64,000 nucleotides of DNA from Actinocrinis sp035946395 (GTDB lineage Bacteria; Actinomycetota; Actinomycetes; Streptomycetales; Catenulisporaceae): positions 1-64,000 of the forward strand of contig NZ_DASYZI010000401.1 in assembly GCF_035946395.1 (NCBI RefSeq), read 5' to 3'. Positions 18,029-27,196 of the stretch are shown one piece after another (positions within the stretch are counted from its first letter, which is position 1; each line of letters opens with the position of its first letter). The notes under the pieces are model-generated. The model saw only the letters and a program-made list of their open reading frames with translations, was not told the origin of the DNA and searched no databases. The position numbers and the translations under genes are program-made.

Positions 18029-18262
18029 TTCCGTGCGGTCAAGGGTGCGCGAGGCGGCGCGGCGCGCGTGCGAGGCGGAAAATCCAGGTGGAAGGCGCGC
18101 GTCTGCGGTAACGTCTGGTCTCGGCCGTGAAGCACTCGAGTCCGGGAGGTGAGACCGATTACCGCTGGGTCAGGCGGGGCGTTCTCGTCTCGCAGCCGTG
18201 CAGGACTCGTGCACCGCTGAGCGAAGGCGCCCTCGGTTGGAAACCGGAAGGCGTTGATTTCC

Positions 18263-19111
18263 ATGCATGTACATTCTGCTTCGTTGAGCTTTTCCGCCAT
18301 CGCCGGCGAGCTGCGCGCGGCCGGCTGCGTTTTCGCGCAGGACGAGGCGCGGCTGCTGATCGCCGAAGCGCGCTCCGAGCCGGAACTGGCGCGGATGGTG
18401 CGGCGGCGGGTCCTCGGACAACCGCTGGAGTACGTATTGGGCTGGGCCCAGTTCGCCGACTTGCGCATCGCCGTGGAGCCTGGCGTGTTCGTGCCACGTC
18501 GTCGCACCGAACTGCTCGTGCGCGAGGCCGCCAAACTGGTTCCCGGGCATGCCGCCGCGGACCGCGGCGACGCGGCCGGGGACGCGCCGAAGCCGCCGAT
18601 TCTGGTCGTCGATCTCTGCTGTGGCTCGGGGGCTTTGGGCATGGCGCTCGCCGTGGCGGTGGGCGTGGAACGGGTCGAACTGCACGCCGCCGACATCGAT
18701 CCCGTGGCGGTCGCCTGTGCCCGGCGGAACCTGGCCCTGTTCGGCGGTCGCGTCTACCAGGGCGATCTGTACGAGGCGCTGCCGGGCGAGCTGCGCGGAT
18801 GTATCAATATCCTCATAGCAAATCTGCCGTACGTGCCCACCGGGGACATCGCGCTGCTGCCGCCGGAGGCGCGCGAACACGAGCCGCGCGTGGCGCTCGA
18901 CGGTGGCGCGGACGGCCTCGACATGCTGCGCCGCGCGGCGGCGCAGGCGCCGCTCTGGCTGGCGCCGGGCGGCAGTCTGCTGATCGAGACCAGCGAGCGG
19001 CAGGCGCCGCAGGCGACGCGGATCCTGAGCCGCAGCGGCCTGATTCCGCAGGTCGCCGAGTGCGAGGAACTGGACGCGACGGCCGTCGTCGCAACTAGTC
19101 CTGAGGTCTGA
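18263..19111 (+). CDS. PrmC/HemK-related protein N5-glutamine methyltransferase
   Basis: A 282-residue S-adenosylmethionine-dependent methyltransferase. It has an N-terminal helical domain, RVLGQPLEYVLGWAQFADL and VPRRRTELLV, then motif I VVDLCCGSGALGMALA. The catalytic motif reads NLPY instead of the NPPY of PrmC, which marks the TIGR03704-type relatives of unknown substrate. ATG 18263 is preferred over TTG 18254 because GGAAGG at 18246-18251 is 11 bases upstream. It probably methylates a glutamine in a protein, but not necessarily release factors. Confidence 0.8.
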   Translation: MHVHSASLSFSAIAGELRAAGCVFAQDEARLLIAEARSEPELARMVRRRVLGQPLEYVLGWAQFADLRIAVEPGVFVPRRRTELLVREAAKLVPGHAAADRGDAAGDAPKPPILVVDLCCGSGALGMALAVAVGVERVELHAADIDPVAVACARRNLALFGGRVYQGDLYEALPGELRGCINILIANLPYVPTGDIALLPPEAREHEPRVALDGGADGLDMLRRAAAQAPLWLAPGGSLLIETSERQAPQATRILSRSGLIPQVAECEELDATAVVATSPEV

Positions 19112-19221
19112 GTCAACGGATCCGGAAGTCTCGGCATACGGATGGTGCCGGTAACAGTGCACCGAGTGAGTGCGATAGGTTGCCGGGCGAGAGAACAGCA
19201 CGGTTCGGGAGGCGCACGGCG

Positions 19222-19500
19222 GTGACGGCGGTCGACGGCACTGCTCTCGGCGGCAAGATGTTTGACGGCACGGTGTTTGACGGCGCAGGCGTCGGCGGCA
19301 CCGCGTGCAATGGCAATGGCGCAGTGGTCGAAGATGCAGCGGTTGACGGCACAGTGTTCGGCGAAAAATTGGTCGATGACGCGGCATTCGGTCGCACGAT
19401 GTCCGAAGGCGCTGTGTCCAACGGCGCTCCGTCCAACGGCGCTCCAGCCAACAGGGCTGTGCCCAATAACACTGTGTCCAGTAACACCGCGCTCCGTGTC
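19222..19500 (+). repeat. Degenerate 15-base tandem repeat encoding the start of the TPR protein
   Basis: Units such as GTGTCCAACGGCGCT, CCGTCCAACGGCGCT and CCAGCCAACAGGGCT follow one another around 19420-19464 and decay towards both sides. They encode about 18 five-residue units of the form x-[VFA]-[DNS]-G-[TA]. It resembles a minisatellite expansion that has replaced an ordered N-terminal domain. Confidence 0.6.
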
Positions 19501-22188
19501 GCTTCGTCCCATGGCTTCGGGCTCGATGCGCTGCTCGACGACCCGAGCGTCCCGCTCGACCGCATCCTCGCCGAGGTCGACGACGTCGAGCGCCGAGCCC
19601 GCGGCCTCGGCGACAGCCCGCGGCCACTGCATCTGGCCCGTCATCAGGTGGCGCGGCACCTGGGCGACCTCGCGGCTGCGCAGCGGGAGTTCGACCTCTG
19701 GACCGAGGCGCGGCGGGACCTGTCGAGCGGATGCGTGGCCTGCGAACGCGGCTTGATCGGGGACTGGTACGCGCAGTGCGGTGACGACGGACGCGCCTTC
19801 GAGGCCTGGGATGCGCTCTTCACCGGGGCGCTGTTCTGCGGCGCCGAGCCGCATCGCGCACTCGGCCGGTCGCTCATCCCGCTGGTCAGGGCCGGCCGTG
19901 CGGACCAGGCCCGCGCGAACCACGTGGCCGGCCACCGGATCAGCAGACTCAAACCGTCGATGAGCGCCGCCGTCGGCGAGCACATCGAGTTCTGCGCGCT
20001 CACCGGAAACAACGCGCGTGGTCTCGAACTGCTGGCCGAACACGGGCACTGGCTCGCCGACCGCTCCGGCACGCAGCGCCGCGCCGAGTTCCTCGGCGGC
20101 GTCGAGGTGCTGCTGCGCATCCTCTGCGAGTCAGGCTTCGAGGACATGCCGTTCGCCGTCGTGGGCGGCGCGGCCGACGGTGCTCTCGCCGGCGGTGCGT
20201 TGCGGCCGCTCGGCGAGCTGCGCGAAGAGGTCGGCGAGGAACTGTCCGGCCTCGCCGCGCGTTTCGACGAGCGCAACGGCACCACCGCCTTCAGCCGGCG
20301 GCTCATGCAGCGCCGCAGCAGGCAGCCATTTCTCAGCTCTCTGCCGCTCAGTGCGCACACCACGTTGCCGCGCCCCGCGCCGCGTGAGCCCGCGCCGGTG
20401 CGTGCGAAGGCGAGGCCGGTGGAAGAGCTGCTCGCGGAGGCCAGACGGCTGACACTCGTGTGGCATCCCGGCGCGCTGGATGCGTGGCGGCACGTGCAGG
20501 CCGCCTGCGCCGCGAGCGATCGGCAGTTGGCCGAGGACGCGCAGATCGAGCTCGACGAGCAGCTGCTGCTCGCGGAGCGCGACGCGACGCCGCACGACGG
20601 ACCCGAAGCCGTGGCCGGCCGATATGCGCGCCTGATGCAGATCGCCGACCGGTACCGCATCATCGGCAAGCCCGGTCCGTCGTTGCGGGCGGCCAGTCGC
20701 GCGGCGCTCGCGCTGTTCCGCGGTGGCCGGACGGACGAGGCGGCGAGCGAGCAGTTCGCGCTCCGGCTGGCCGCGGCCGACGCGCTGGCCGGCCGCGAGA
20801 TCACGCCGCGCGAGTACATGGCCGTGCGCACCGGCGGCGGTTATCAGCGGTTTGACGCATGGGTGTCGGCGGCGTCCGCCTTCTCGGTGCAGAAGCCGGC
20901 GATCGTCGCCGCGGCGGCGCGCGAGGCGCTGGACGAACTGGTCGAGGTGATCGAGGAGTGCCGTCGTTTCGAGCTGAGCCTGCACGGTGCGGCTGCCGCC
21001 GCGATGGCCGCCGACGTGCATCTCGGCTGCGGCGAGGTCGAGGCGGCCGAGGAGCGCTTCCGGCAGGCGGTGGAGCTCTACCTCGACGGCGGCGCTCCGT
21101 GGTCCACGACGACGGCTGAGCTCGATCTCGGCCGGCTCGAACGCGCGCGGGGCGATTTCGCCGCCGCCGAGCGGTACGCCCGCGCGGCCGTCGAGCACAA
21201 CGTCGACCCCGCTCTGCGCGGCCCGGCCGCGATGATGCTCGCCGAAGCGATCTGGTTTCAGGGCGGGCGCGCGGGGGAGGCCGTTGCTCCGGCGCTGGCC
21301 GCCGCGGCGGCGTTCGCGCGTCAGGAGGGAGCGGCGGCCGACGAGGCGCGTGCGCAGTTGCGCGCGGCCGAGGCGCTGGCCGCCGACGGGCGCCACGACG
21401 AGGCGGCCGCGCTCTTCGAGCCTGCCCTGCACACGCTTGAGGCGCGCTGGGACGAGGACGAGTGGAAGTGGTTGATCGCCCAGGCGGTGCGGGCCTACGG
21501 CAGTAGCCTGATGGCGTCGGGTGATCCGCGCCGGGCCGCCGAGCTGTTGCTCGACAGCGCCGAGCGGGTCAAGGACTGGCCGAATCAGATCCCGCACGCG
21601 ACGATGGCCGCCGACGCGGCTGCCGCGCTTCAGCGCTCGGGCCGGCCCCGCGACGCGGCGGCGGCGTTCCAGCGCGCGGCGGACCTGTGGCACCTGGTCG
21701 GCGAGCCGCCGGCGCGCGTCAGGTGTCTGCGATCCGCGTCCTGGCTGCTGGCCGGGGAGGACATGGACACGGCGCTCGCGCTGATGGACCGCGCGGGCGG
21801 CGAGCTGGTCGGGTTGCTGGCCGCGACCGACGGCGGCGGCGTGCCGGGCGGGCCAGGCGGGAACGCGCAGCTTCGACGGCTGATAAGGCTGGAGCTGGCC
21901 GAGACGCACCTCCAGCGGGCGCGGATGGTGCTCGATCTCGCCGATGAGGGGCGGTTGCCGCGTGACGGGAGCGCGCTGCTGATCGGGCAGGCGCAGCAGG
22001 AGATCACCGGCGCGATCAATGGCCTGCGGCGGCTGGTCGAAGCCGGTGACGCCGACGGCGGGGCGGAGGCGGACCAGTTGCCCGCACGGCTGAAGACGGC
22101 GATGTCCGTGATGGAAGGGCTCAGACGGTACCGCGTAAGCGCGGACGGTTCCGTGGTCAGGGTGCCGCCGCAGAGGGCGGCGGGATGA
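19222..22188 (+). CDS. Large TPR protein with C-x2-C-x31-C motif, copy 1
   Basis: A 988-residue protein made mostly of alpha-helical TPR-like repeats rich in Ala, Glu and Arg. Cys171, Cys174 and Cys206 (CVAC and LFCG) form a C-x2-C-x31-C pattern shared, at nearly the same positions, with the next gene. GTG 19222 is chosen because GGGAGG lies 9 bases upstream. The first 95 residues are a degenerate five-residue repeat (NGAPS, NGAPA, NRAVP) encoded by 15-base repeats, unlike the ordered start of copy 2. No catalytic motif is seen. Such proteins occur in Streptomyces; their function is not known to me. Confidence 0.75.
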   Translation: MTAVDGTALGGKMFDGTVFDGAGVGGTACNGNGAVVEDAAVDGTVFGEKLVDDAAFGRTMSEGAVSNGAPSNGAPANRAVPNNTVSSNTALRVASSHGFGLDALLDDPSVPLDRILAEVDDVERRARGLGDSPRPLHLARHQVARHLGDLAAAQREFDLWTEARRDLSSGCVACERGLIGDWYAQCGDDGRAFEAWDALFTGALFCGAEPHRALGRSLIPLVRAGRADQARANHVAGHRISRLKPSMSAAVGEHIEFCALTGNNARGLELLAEHGHWLADRSGTQRRAEFLGGVEVLLRILCESGFEDMPFAVVGGAADGALAGGALRPLGELREEVGEELSGLAARFDERNGTTAFSRRLMQRRSRQPFLSSLPLSAHTTLPRPAPREPAPVRAKARPVEELLAEARRLTLVWHPGALDAWRHVQAACAASDRQLAEDAQIELDEQLLLAERDATPHDGPEAVAGRYARLMQIADRYRIIGKPGPSLRAASRAALALFRGGRTDEAASEQFALRLAAADALAGREITPREYMAVRTGGGYQRFDAWVSAASAFSVQKPAIVAAAAREALDELVEVIEECRRFELSLHGAAAAAMAADVHLGCGEVEAAEERFRQAVELYLDGGAPWSTTTAELDLGRLERARGDFAAAERYARAAVEHNVDPALRGPAAMMLAEAIWFQGGRAGEAVAPALAAAAAFARQEGAAADEARAQLRAAEALAADGRHDEAAALFEPALHTLEARWDEDEWKWLIAQAVRAYGSSLMASGDPRRAAELLLDSAERVKDWPNQIPHATMAADAAAALQRSGRPRDAAAAFQRAADLWHLVGEPPARVRCLRSASWLLAGEDMDTALALMDRAGGELVGLLAATDGGGVPGGPGGNAQLRRLIRLELAETHLQRARMVLDLADEGRLPRDGSALLIGQAQQEITGAINGLRRLVEAGDADGGAEADQLPARLKTAMSVMEGLRRYRVSADGSVVRVPPQRAAG

Positions 22189-25100
22189 GCGCGACCACGG
22201 ACGTCGCCGGGATCCGGGCCGCCCTCGCGGCCGCCGACGAGTTGCCCTACGGCCTTGAGCGTGCCGAGCGCCGCGAGGAACTGGTCGCTCGCGCCGAGGA
22301 GTGTGGGGACCCGGCCACCCTCGCGGCCGCGCTGCTCGGTCTCGCCGACGACTGGCAGCGGCATGGCGAGAACCAGGGCATGGTGGTCGCCTTCGGGCAC
22401 GCCTGGCGGATCTGGCAGACCCGGCCCGACGCCTTCGACGACACGTTGCGCTTCCGGTTCCGCGAGCACTTCAAGCACGTCGTGGACGTGCTTGGTGAGG
22501 ATGCGCGGGTACCTGCCGCCGACGTGGACCGGCTCATGGACGACATGGAGGCCTTCTACCGCGCGGGCGGCTACAGCCTGCGCGAGGTGCATCGCAGCCG
22601 ATACCGGATCCACCGGCGGCGCGGGCAGACCGGGCAGGCCACCGAGCGCATCAAGGCCCTGCTCGCCGAGGAGGCCGACGAGGGAGCGTCCTGCGACGCC
22701 TGTGACCTGGCTACCGCAGCCTACTGGTACGAGGAGCTGGACGACCTGCCCCGTGCGGTCGAGTTCTGGCTCGCCATCATCGCCGGCGTCCCCAGCTGCC
22801 AGGAGCAACACGTCGCCATCGCGCACGGCGAGGTGATGATCGACCTGCTCAACCTGGAGCGGCTCGACGAGGCCGGGCGGCACCACCGGCTCGGCTATCC
22901 GATGATCCGCCGGCGCCGGGACCTGCCCAGGCAGCTCGAACTGCACATGCTGTTCGCCGGCCGCGTCCGCGACGTGGTGCGCGGGCTGGAGATCCTGCAC
23001 GACCACATCGACTGGCTGCCCGAAGACCGGCACACGGTCGGCGAATTCTGGCGGGTGCACGGCGGTTTCCTGCTCTTCCTCAAGCTCCTGATCAACGAGG
23101 GCCACGGGGACCTGCCGGTGACCCGCTCCGCGCGGCGGGTCGTCACGGCCTCGGCGCTGTACGCCGGACTCGACACGGTCCTGGCCGACTACGCAGCGCA
23201 TCAGGACCATGCGACCGGCGCCGCCGAGTTCGCCGAGACCCTGGAGAGCTGGCGCGCCGCGAAGCTGCCGCACGACGTGCTCCCGGCGCCCTCCGACGAG
23301 GATCCCGAGTCCGGATGGGCACCGATCGCGGCGCCGTGGGAGAGCCACCCGGGCGCCGACGGCGCGGCCGCGCCCTCGCTGCCGTCCGGGATGCAGCGCG
23401 TGGACGCGCTGGCGGCCCGCGCCCGATATCTCAGCTTCCTGCAACACCCACACAGCAGTGCGGTGTGGGAGCGCGCCGCGGCGTGCGGGGGCGGGTCGAG
23501 CGACGACATCGAGGCCGAAGTCGCGCAGAGCCGCGCCGCCGCGCTGGCGCGGCGTGCCGATCATCGTGCTGATCACGCCGCCGACCACCGCGCCGACCAC
23601 AGCGCCGACCACCGTGCGGCTCATCAGAGCTTTGAGTTCGCCGCCGGGCGTTACGCGGCGCTCGGACGAGGGGGTGACGCGCTGCGTTGCCACGCGATGG
23701 CCGCGCACCAGCTGTACCTGACCGGTGACGACGACGCGGGCATGGCGGCGCAGGCTGCGGCGTGGGCAGCGACGCAGGCCGAGTTCGAGGCCGGGCGGGT
23801 CAGTGCCGAGCAGCTGGTGACGGTGCGCCTCTACGGGCTCTACCAGCACCTCGACCGGTGGCGGCGGGCCGTGGACGCCGAACCGGGGCCCGACGAACAG
23901 GTCAGCAGGCTGATCTCGGAGACGGGATCGCGGGAGATGCGAGCCTTCCGGGAACTGGCTGACGCGCACGGCGCGGCGCCGCAGTACGCGGCGGCGCTGC
24001 GCGCCTGGGCCGAGGTGACCGCGGCCATTGCCCGAATGTTCGCCCGCGAAGGCGATCACGACGAGGCGGCTCGTTACAACGACGCGCTGGTCGAACGGCT
24101 CGGCGGCGTCGTCGAGCTCTACACGAGCGTCTTCCAGCCCTGGTCCGCCGCTGAGGCGCAGTTGCGGCGCGGCCAGGCCTTCCTCGTCGCCGGTCGGCCC
24201 GAAGACGCCGAGCGCTGCGCGCGCCGGGCGGCCGCGCTGAACAGCCCGCCGGTCGCCGAGGACCTGCTCGGCCCGACCGCGCTGCTGCTCGCCGAGTCGC
24301 TGAGCGTGCTGGGCGGTCACGATGACGAGGTGGCGTCGGCGGCGGCGAGCGCGGCACGGATGCTCGCCGGGGCCGACGCGGTCGGCGCGACCCGAGGCAG
24401 GCTGCTGATGGGTGAGGTCCATCACCGCGCACAGCGGCATGCGGAAGCAGTGTCCTTCTACCAGCCGGCGCTCGCCGAGATCATCGGACGCTGGGACGAC
24501 GAGTCGTGCAGGCAGCTGATTCAACTGAGCACCCTGCACTGCTCGATCAGCCTCTGCGTACTGGGCCGCGCGCGTGACGCGGTGCGCGTACTGCGCTCGG
24601 TACTCGCCGTCGTCCCCGACGACTACGCGAACGCGCGGGCTTGGCTGCTGCACCAACTGGCCGAATCAGCCGAGCAGGACGGCGATGTCGAAGCCGCGAT
24701 CGAGACGTACCGCGCGTGCGCGCAGGAGGGGCGCCGCGCCGGCGAGCGGCAGCTCACGATCGTCGCGTTGGAGTCGGCCGCGCGTCTGCTCGCGCCCATC
24801 GATATCAGGGCCACGCTTCAGTGCCTTGAGGACGCGATCGCGCACGTGCGCGAGGCCGACGACGCGGACGGCGCCCGATACCGGGACTTTCTCGTTGCCG
24901 AGGCCCACGCACTCGGCTTCAAGCACGTGATGGAACGCATCGAAACCGGGACGCTTCCCGAGGCCGACGCGGCAGAACTGCTGCCGCTCACGCAGCAGGT
25001 GGCGGAGGCCGGGGCCCGGGAGCTGTGGGCGATGCTCGACGATCCGCGCGAGGGTGACGCGCGTGACGAGTTCGTCGCGGCGCTGGAGTCCGCGCTCAAA

Positions 25101-25280
25101 CCCCTGACGCTGTCCATCGCGGCAGTCGGCGGACATCCGGGCGCCGCCGCGCAGTGGCAGGAAGCCTTCGCAGCAGGCTGCGAGCGCTGGGGCTTCCCGG
25201 AGTACGCGCGCACGGCCCGCGAGAACGCCGCTTACTTCGCGGACCGTGCGAGGGACCAGGCGGGTCAGGGGTCGAACTAG
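22185..25280 (+). CDS. Large TPR protein with C-x2-C-x31-C motif, copy 2
   Basis: This 1031-residue TPR-like protein is paralogous to the upstream gene. Cys170, Cys173 and Cys205 (CDAC and SCQE) match the cysteines of copy 1 with identical spacing, within a shared W-Y...A...W context. It has an intact N-terminal region (ELPYGLERAERREELVARAEE...) that copy 1 lacks. A four-residue tandem repeat (RADH/AADH/SADH) spans residues 457-480. ATG 22185 overlaps the upstream stop (ATGA), so the two are made together, perhaps as a complex. The cysteines may bind zinc. The stop TAG forms the first bases of an inverted-repeat element. Confidence 0.75.
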   Translation: MSATTDVAGIRAALAAADELPYGLERAERREELVARAEECGDPATLAAALLGLADDWQRHGENQGMVVAFGHAWRIWQTRPDAFDDTLRFRFREHFKHVVDVLGEDARVPAADVDRLMDDMEAFYRAGGYSLREVHRSRYRIHRRRGQTGQATERIKALLAEEADEGASCDACDLATAAYWYEELDDLPRAVEFWLAIIAGVPSCQEQHVAIAHGEVMIDLLNLERLDEAGRHHRLGYPMIRRRRDLPRQLELHMLFAGRVRDVVRGLEILHDHIDWLPEDRHTVGEFWRVHGGFLLFLKLLINEGHGDLPVTRSARRVVTASALYAGLDTVLADYAAHQDHATGAAEFAETLESWRAAKLPHDVLPAPSDEDPESGWAPIAAPWESHPGADGAAAPSLPSGMQRVDALAARARYLSFLQHPHSSAVWERAAACGGGSSDDIEAEVAQSRAAALARRADHRADHAADHRADHSADHRAAHQSFEFAAGRYAALGRGGDALRCHAMAAHQLYLTGDDDAGMAAQAAAWAATQAEFEAGRVSAEQLVTVRLYGLYQHLDRWRRAVDAEPGPDEQVSRLISETGSREMRAFRELADAHGAAPQYAAALRAWAEVTAAIARMFAREGDHDEAARYNDALVERLGGVVELYTSVFQPWSAAEAQLRRGQAFLVAGRPEDAERCARRAAALNSPPVAEDLLGPTALLLAESLSVLGGHDDEVASAAASAARMLAGADAVGATRGRLLMGEVHHRAQRHAEAVSFYQPALAEIIGRWDDESCRQLIQLSTLHCSISLCVLGRARDAVRVLRSVLAVVPDDYANARAWLLHQLAESAEQDGDVEAAIETYRACAQEGRRAGERQLTIVALESAARLLAPIDIRATLQCLEDAIAHVREADDADGARYRDFLVAEAHALGFKHVMERIETGTLPEADAAELLPLTQQVAEAGARELWAMLDDPREGDARDEFVAALESALKPLTLSIAAVGGHPGAAAQWQEAFAAGCERWGFPEYARTARENAAYFADRARDQAGQGSN
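23553..23624 (+). repeat. 12-base in-frame tandem repeat (RADH units)
   Basis: Six consecutive 12-base units encode RADH, RADH, AADH, RADH, SADH and RAAH inside the second TPR protein. The purine/pyrimidine pattern GCCGACCACCG recurs. It may vary in number between strains. The histidine-rich stretch lies between two helical regions. Confidence 0.7.
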
Positions 25281-25448
25281 GGGCGTTTGAGGTATGGGAT
25301 TGGGTCAGGGCGTGGCGCGCAGCGCGTGCGATCGCAAGGCGCAGGATCGCTCCCGGACTGGTTGTCCGGGAGCGATCTGACAACGTGGTGAGCGTGCGCG
25401 ACAGGTGGCACGACCGCCATAGCTCAAACGCCGTAGCTCAAACGCCCC
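25280..25448. repeat. Inverted-repeat element between convergent genes (TAGGGGCGTTTGAG ends)
   Basis: Arms GGGGCGTTTGAG (25280-25291) and CTCAAACGCCCC (25437-25448) are perfect inverted copies. A second right-arm copy at 25417-25432 matches the left arm at 15 of 16 bases. The left end supplies the stop codon TAG of the TPR gene. The interior carries the terminator hairpin. Its ends closely resemble those of the element at 58311-58386. Confidence 0.6.
25345..25377. terminator. Bidirectional terminator hairpin
   Basis: A perfect 14-bp stem, GATCGCTCCCGGAC (25345-25358) with 25364-25377, has a five-base loop. It lies between the convergent TPR and MFS genes and can end transcription from both sides. 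Confidence 0.85.
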
Positions 25449-25505
25449 TGGCTCTGCTCCGGCGCCGTACCGGAGGCGCTGCATGCGCACATTGCTCTAC
25501 TTGCT

Positions 25506-27083
25506 CTACATGTGCACTGCGGGCGCGGCGTTCGGGTCGGCGGCGCGCACTCCGGGCCGCAGCAGCAGCCCGCAGATGATCGCTCCGGCGGCGAAGATGC
25601 CGGCCGACCACCAGAACGTCGTCGTGTAGCTGTGTAGCTGCGCTTGGGCGAGCACGTCCGGTGTGGGCCGCTTGCCGACCAGGTACGCCGACGCGGCGGA
25701 CGCGGCCAGCGTGTTGAGCAGCGCGGTGCCGATCGAGCCGCCGATCTGCTGCATCGTGTTGACCATGGCCGAGGCGACTCCGGCGTCGTCCGGGTCCACG
25801 CCGAGCGTCGCGGTGTTCATCGCCGGGGCCATGACCAGGCCGAGGCCGATGCCCATCAGCAGCAGCGGGCCGAGGATGTGCGCCGGGTAGCTGGTCGTGA
25901 CGCCGATCCCGGTCAGCCAGGCCATCGCGCCCGCCGCCATCACCATGCCGAAGCCGACCAGCGGGCGGCCGCCGACCCGCGGCAGCAGCCGCGTCGTGGC
26001 CATGGTGGCGGCGATCATCAGCACGCCGATCATCGGCAGGAACGCCAGGCCGGTCCTGACCGGCGAGTAGCCGAGCATCGTCTGGAGGTAGTACGTCAGG
26101 AAGAGGAAGACCCCGAACATGCCCGCGCCGGTGATGAACACCGCGGCGAGCGAACCGCCGCGGTCCCGGTCCAGCACGATGCGCAGCGGCAGCAGGGGGT
26201 GCGAGGCGCGGCTCTGCCACCAGGTGAACGTGATCAGCAGCACTCCGGCCGCGACCAGGTAGCCCCAGGTCGACGGCGAATGCCAGCCGTGCGTGGAGGC
26301 GTTGGAGAACCCGTACACGAGGCCGAACAGCGCGCCGGAGACGGTCGCCGTGCCGAACAGGTCCAGCTTCGGGCGGTGCTCGGGGCGGCGGGTGTGCAGC
26401 AGCAGGATCGCGCCGGCCAGGGCGAAGACGGTGAAGCCGACGTTCACGAACAGCGTCCAGCGCCAGTCCAGGTACTCGGTCAGCAGGCCGCCGAGCAGCA
26501 GGCCGATCGCGGCGCCCGATCCGGCGATGCCGCCGAACACCGCGAAGGCGGTGGCGCGCTCGCGCGCGTCGGTGAACGTGGTGGTCAGCAGCGACAGCGC
26601 GGCGGGGGCCAGCAGCGCCCCGGCGGCGCCCTGGAGCGCGCGGGCCGCGACCAGGACGTCGAAGTTCGGCGCGGCGCCGCCGAGCGCGCAGGCCGCCGCG
26701 AACATGACGAGGCCGATCAGGAAGGTGTTGCGCCGGCCGATCAGGTCGGCCAGCCGCCCGCCGAACAGCAGCAGCCCGCCGAAGGCGAGCGAGTACGCGG
26801 TCACGATCCACTGCCGGTCGGCGTTGGAGAAGCCGAGCGCCTTCTGCGCGTCCGGCAGCGCGATGTTCACGATGGTCGCGTCGAGCACGATCATCAGCTG
26901 GGCTATGCCGATCACGGCGAGGATCAGCCAGCGGCGGGCGTGGTGTGGGTCGTCGTGCGCCGCGTGGCCCGGCGCGGCGTCGCGTGCGTCGTCGCGGTGC
27001 GGGCGGGTGTCCTGGAGTTGTCGCGTCCCGGCGGGAGCCGGACGCGGGATTTCGCCCGTGTTCATGGTCTCGGTCTCTGGCAT
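25506..27083 (-). CDS. MFS multidrug exporter (DHA2, EmrB/QacA type)
   Basis: A 525-residue transporter with about 14 hydrophobic segments. Diagnostic sequences are MIVLDATIVNIALP in the first helix, the motif A loop GGRLADLIGRRNTFLIG and ARALQGAAGALLAPAALSLL. It exports hydrophobic compounds using the proton gradient. ATG 27083 is chosen because GGAG lies about 8 bases upstream. It is divergent from a TetR gene, with a palindromic operator between them, the usual arrangement for drug-inducible export. Substrate unknown. Confidence 0.9.
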   Translation of the reverse strand: MPETETMNTGEIPRPAPAGTRQLQDTRPHRDDARDAAPGHAAHDDPHHARRWLILAVIGIAQLMIVLDATIVNIALPDAQKALGFSNADRQWIVTAYSLAFGGLLLFGGRLADLIGRRNTFLIGLVMFAAACALGGAAPNFDVLVAARALQGAAGALLAPAALSLLTTTFTDARERATAFAVFGGIAGSGAAIGLLLGGLLTEYLDWRWTLFVNVGFTVFALAGAILLLHTRRPEHRPKLDLFGTATVSGALFGLVYGFSNASTHGWHSPSTWGYLVAAGVLLITFTWWQSRASHPLLPLRIVLDRDRGGSLAAVFITGAGMFGVFLFLTYYLQTMLGYSPVRTGLAFLPMIGVLMIAATMATTRLLPRVGGRPLVGFGMVMAAGAMAWLTGIGVTTSYPAHILGPLLLMGIGLGLVMAPAMNTATLGVDPDDAGVASAMVNTMQQIGGSIGTALLNTLAASAASAYLVGKRPTPDVLAQAQLHSYTTTFWWSAGIFAAGAIICGLLLRPGVRAADPNAAPAVHM

Positions 27084-27144
27084 GATCTGCCGCTCCAATA
27101 TCTGGAGGATTGTTCTCCGCTTCTTCTCCGGAAGCGTACCATAG

Positions 27145-27167
27145 AAGTGGAGGACTCTCCTCCACTT
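27145..27167. promoter_or_regulatory. Palindromic operator between the MFS and TetR genes
   Basis: AAGTGGAGGA (27145-27154) and TCCTCCACTT (27158-27167) form a perfect 10-bp inverted repeat with a 3-base spacer. A looser GGAGGA/TCTCC copy lies just to its left (27106-27130). It is the likely site of the divergent TetR repressor and could control both promoters. Confidence 0.7.
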
Positions 27168-27196
27168 GCCTGGCCCGGGAGGTAGACTGCCACACC

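Noticed and set aside
16822..18696. Extended repressor of 624 codons
   Set aside because: The LacI HTH starts just after ATG 17862; upstream sequence includes the operator and antisense of the methyltransferase.
25644..27185. 513-codon plus-strand frame over the MFS gene
   Set aside because: Gln/Asp/Arg-rich antisense shadow of the transporter; no independent homology.
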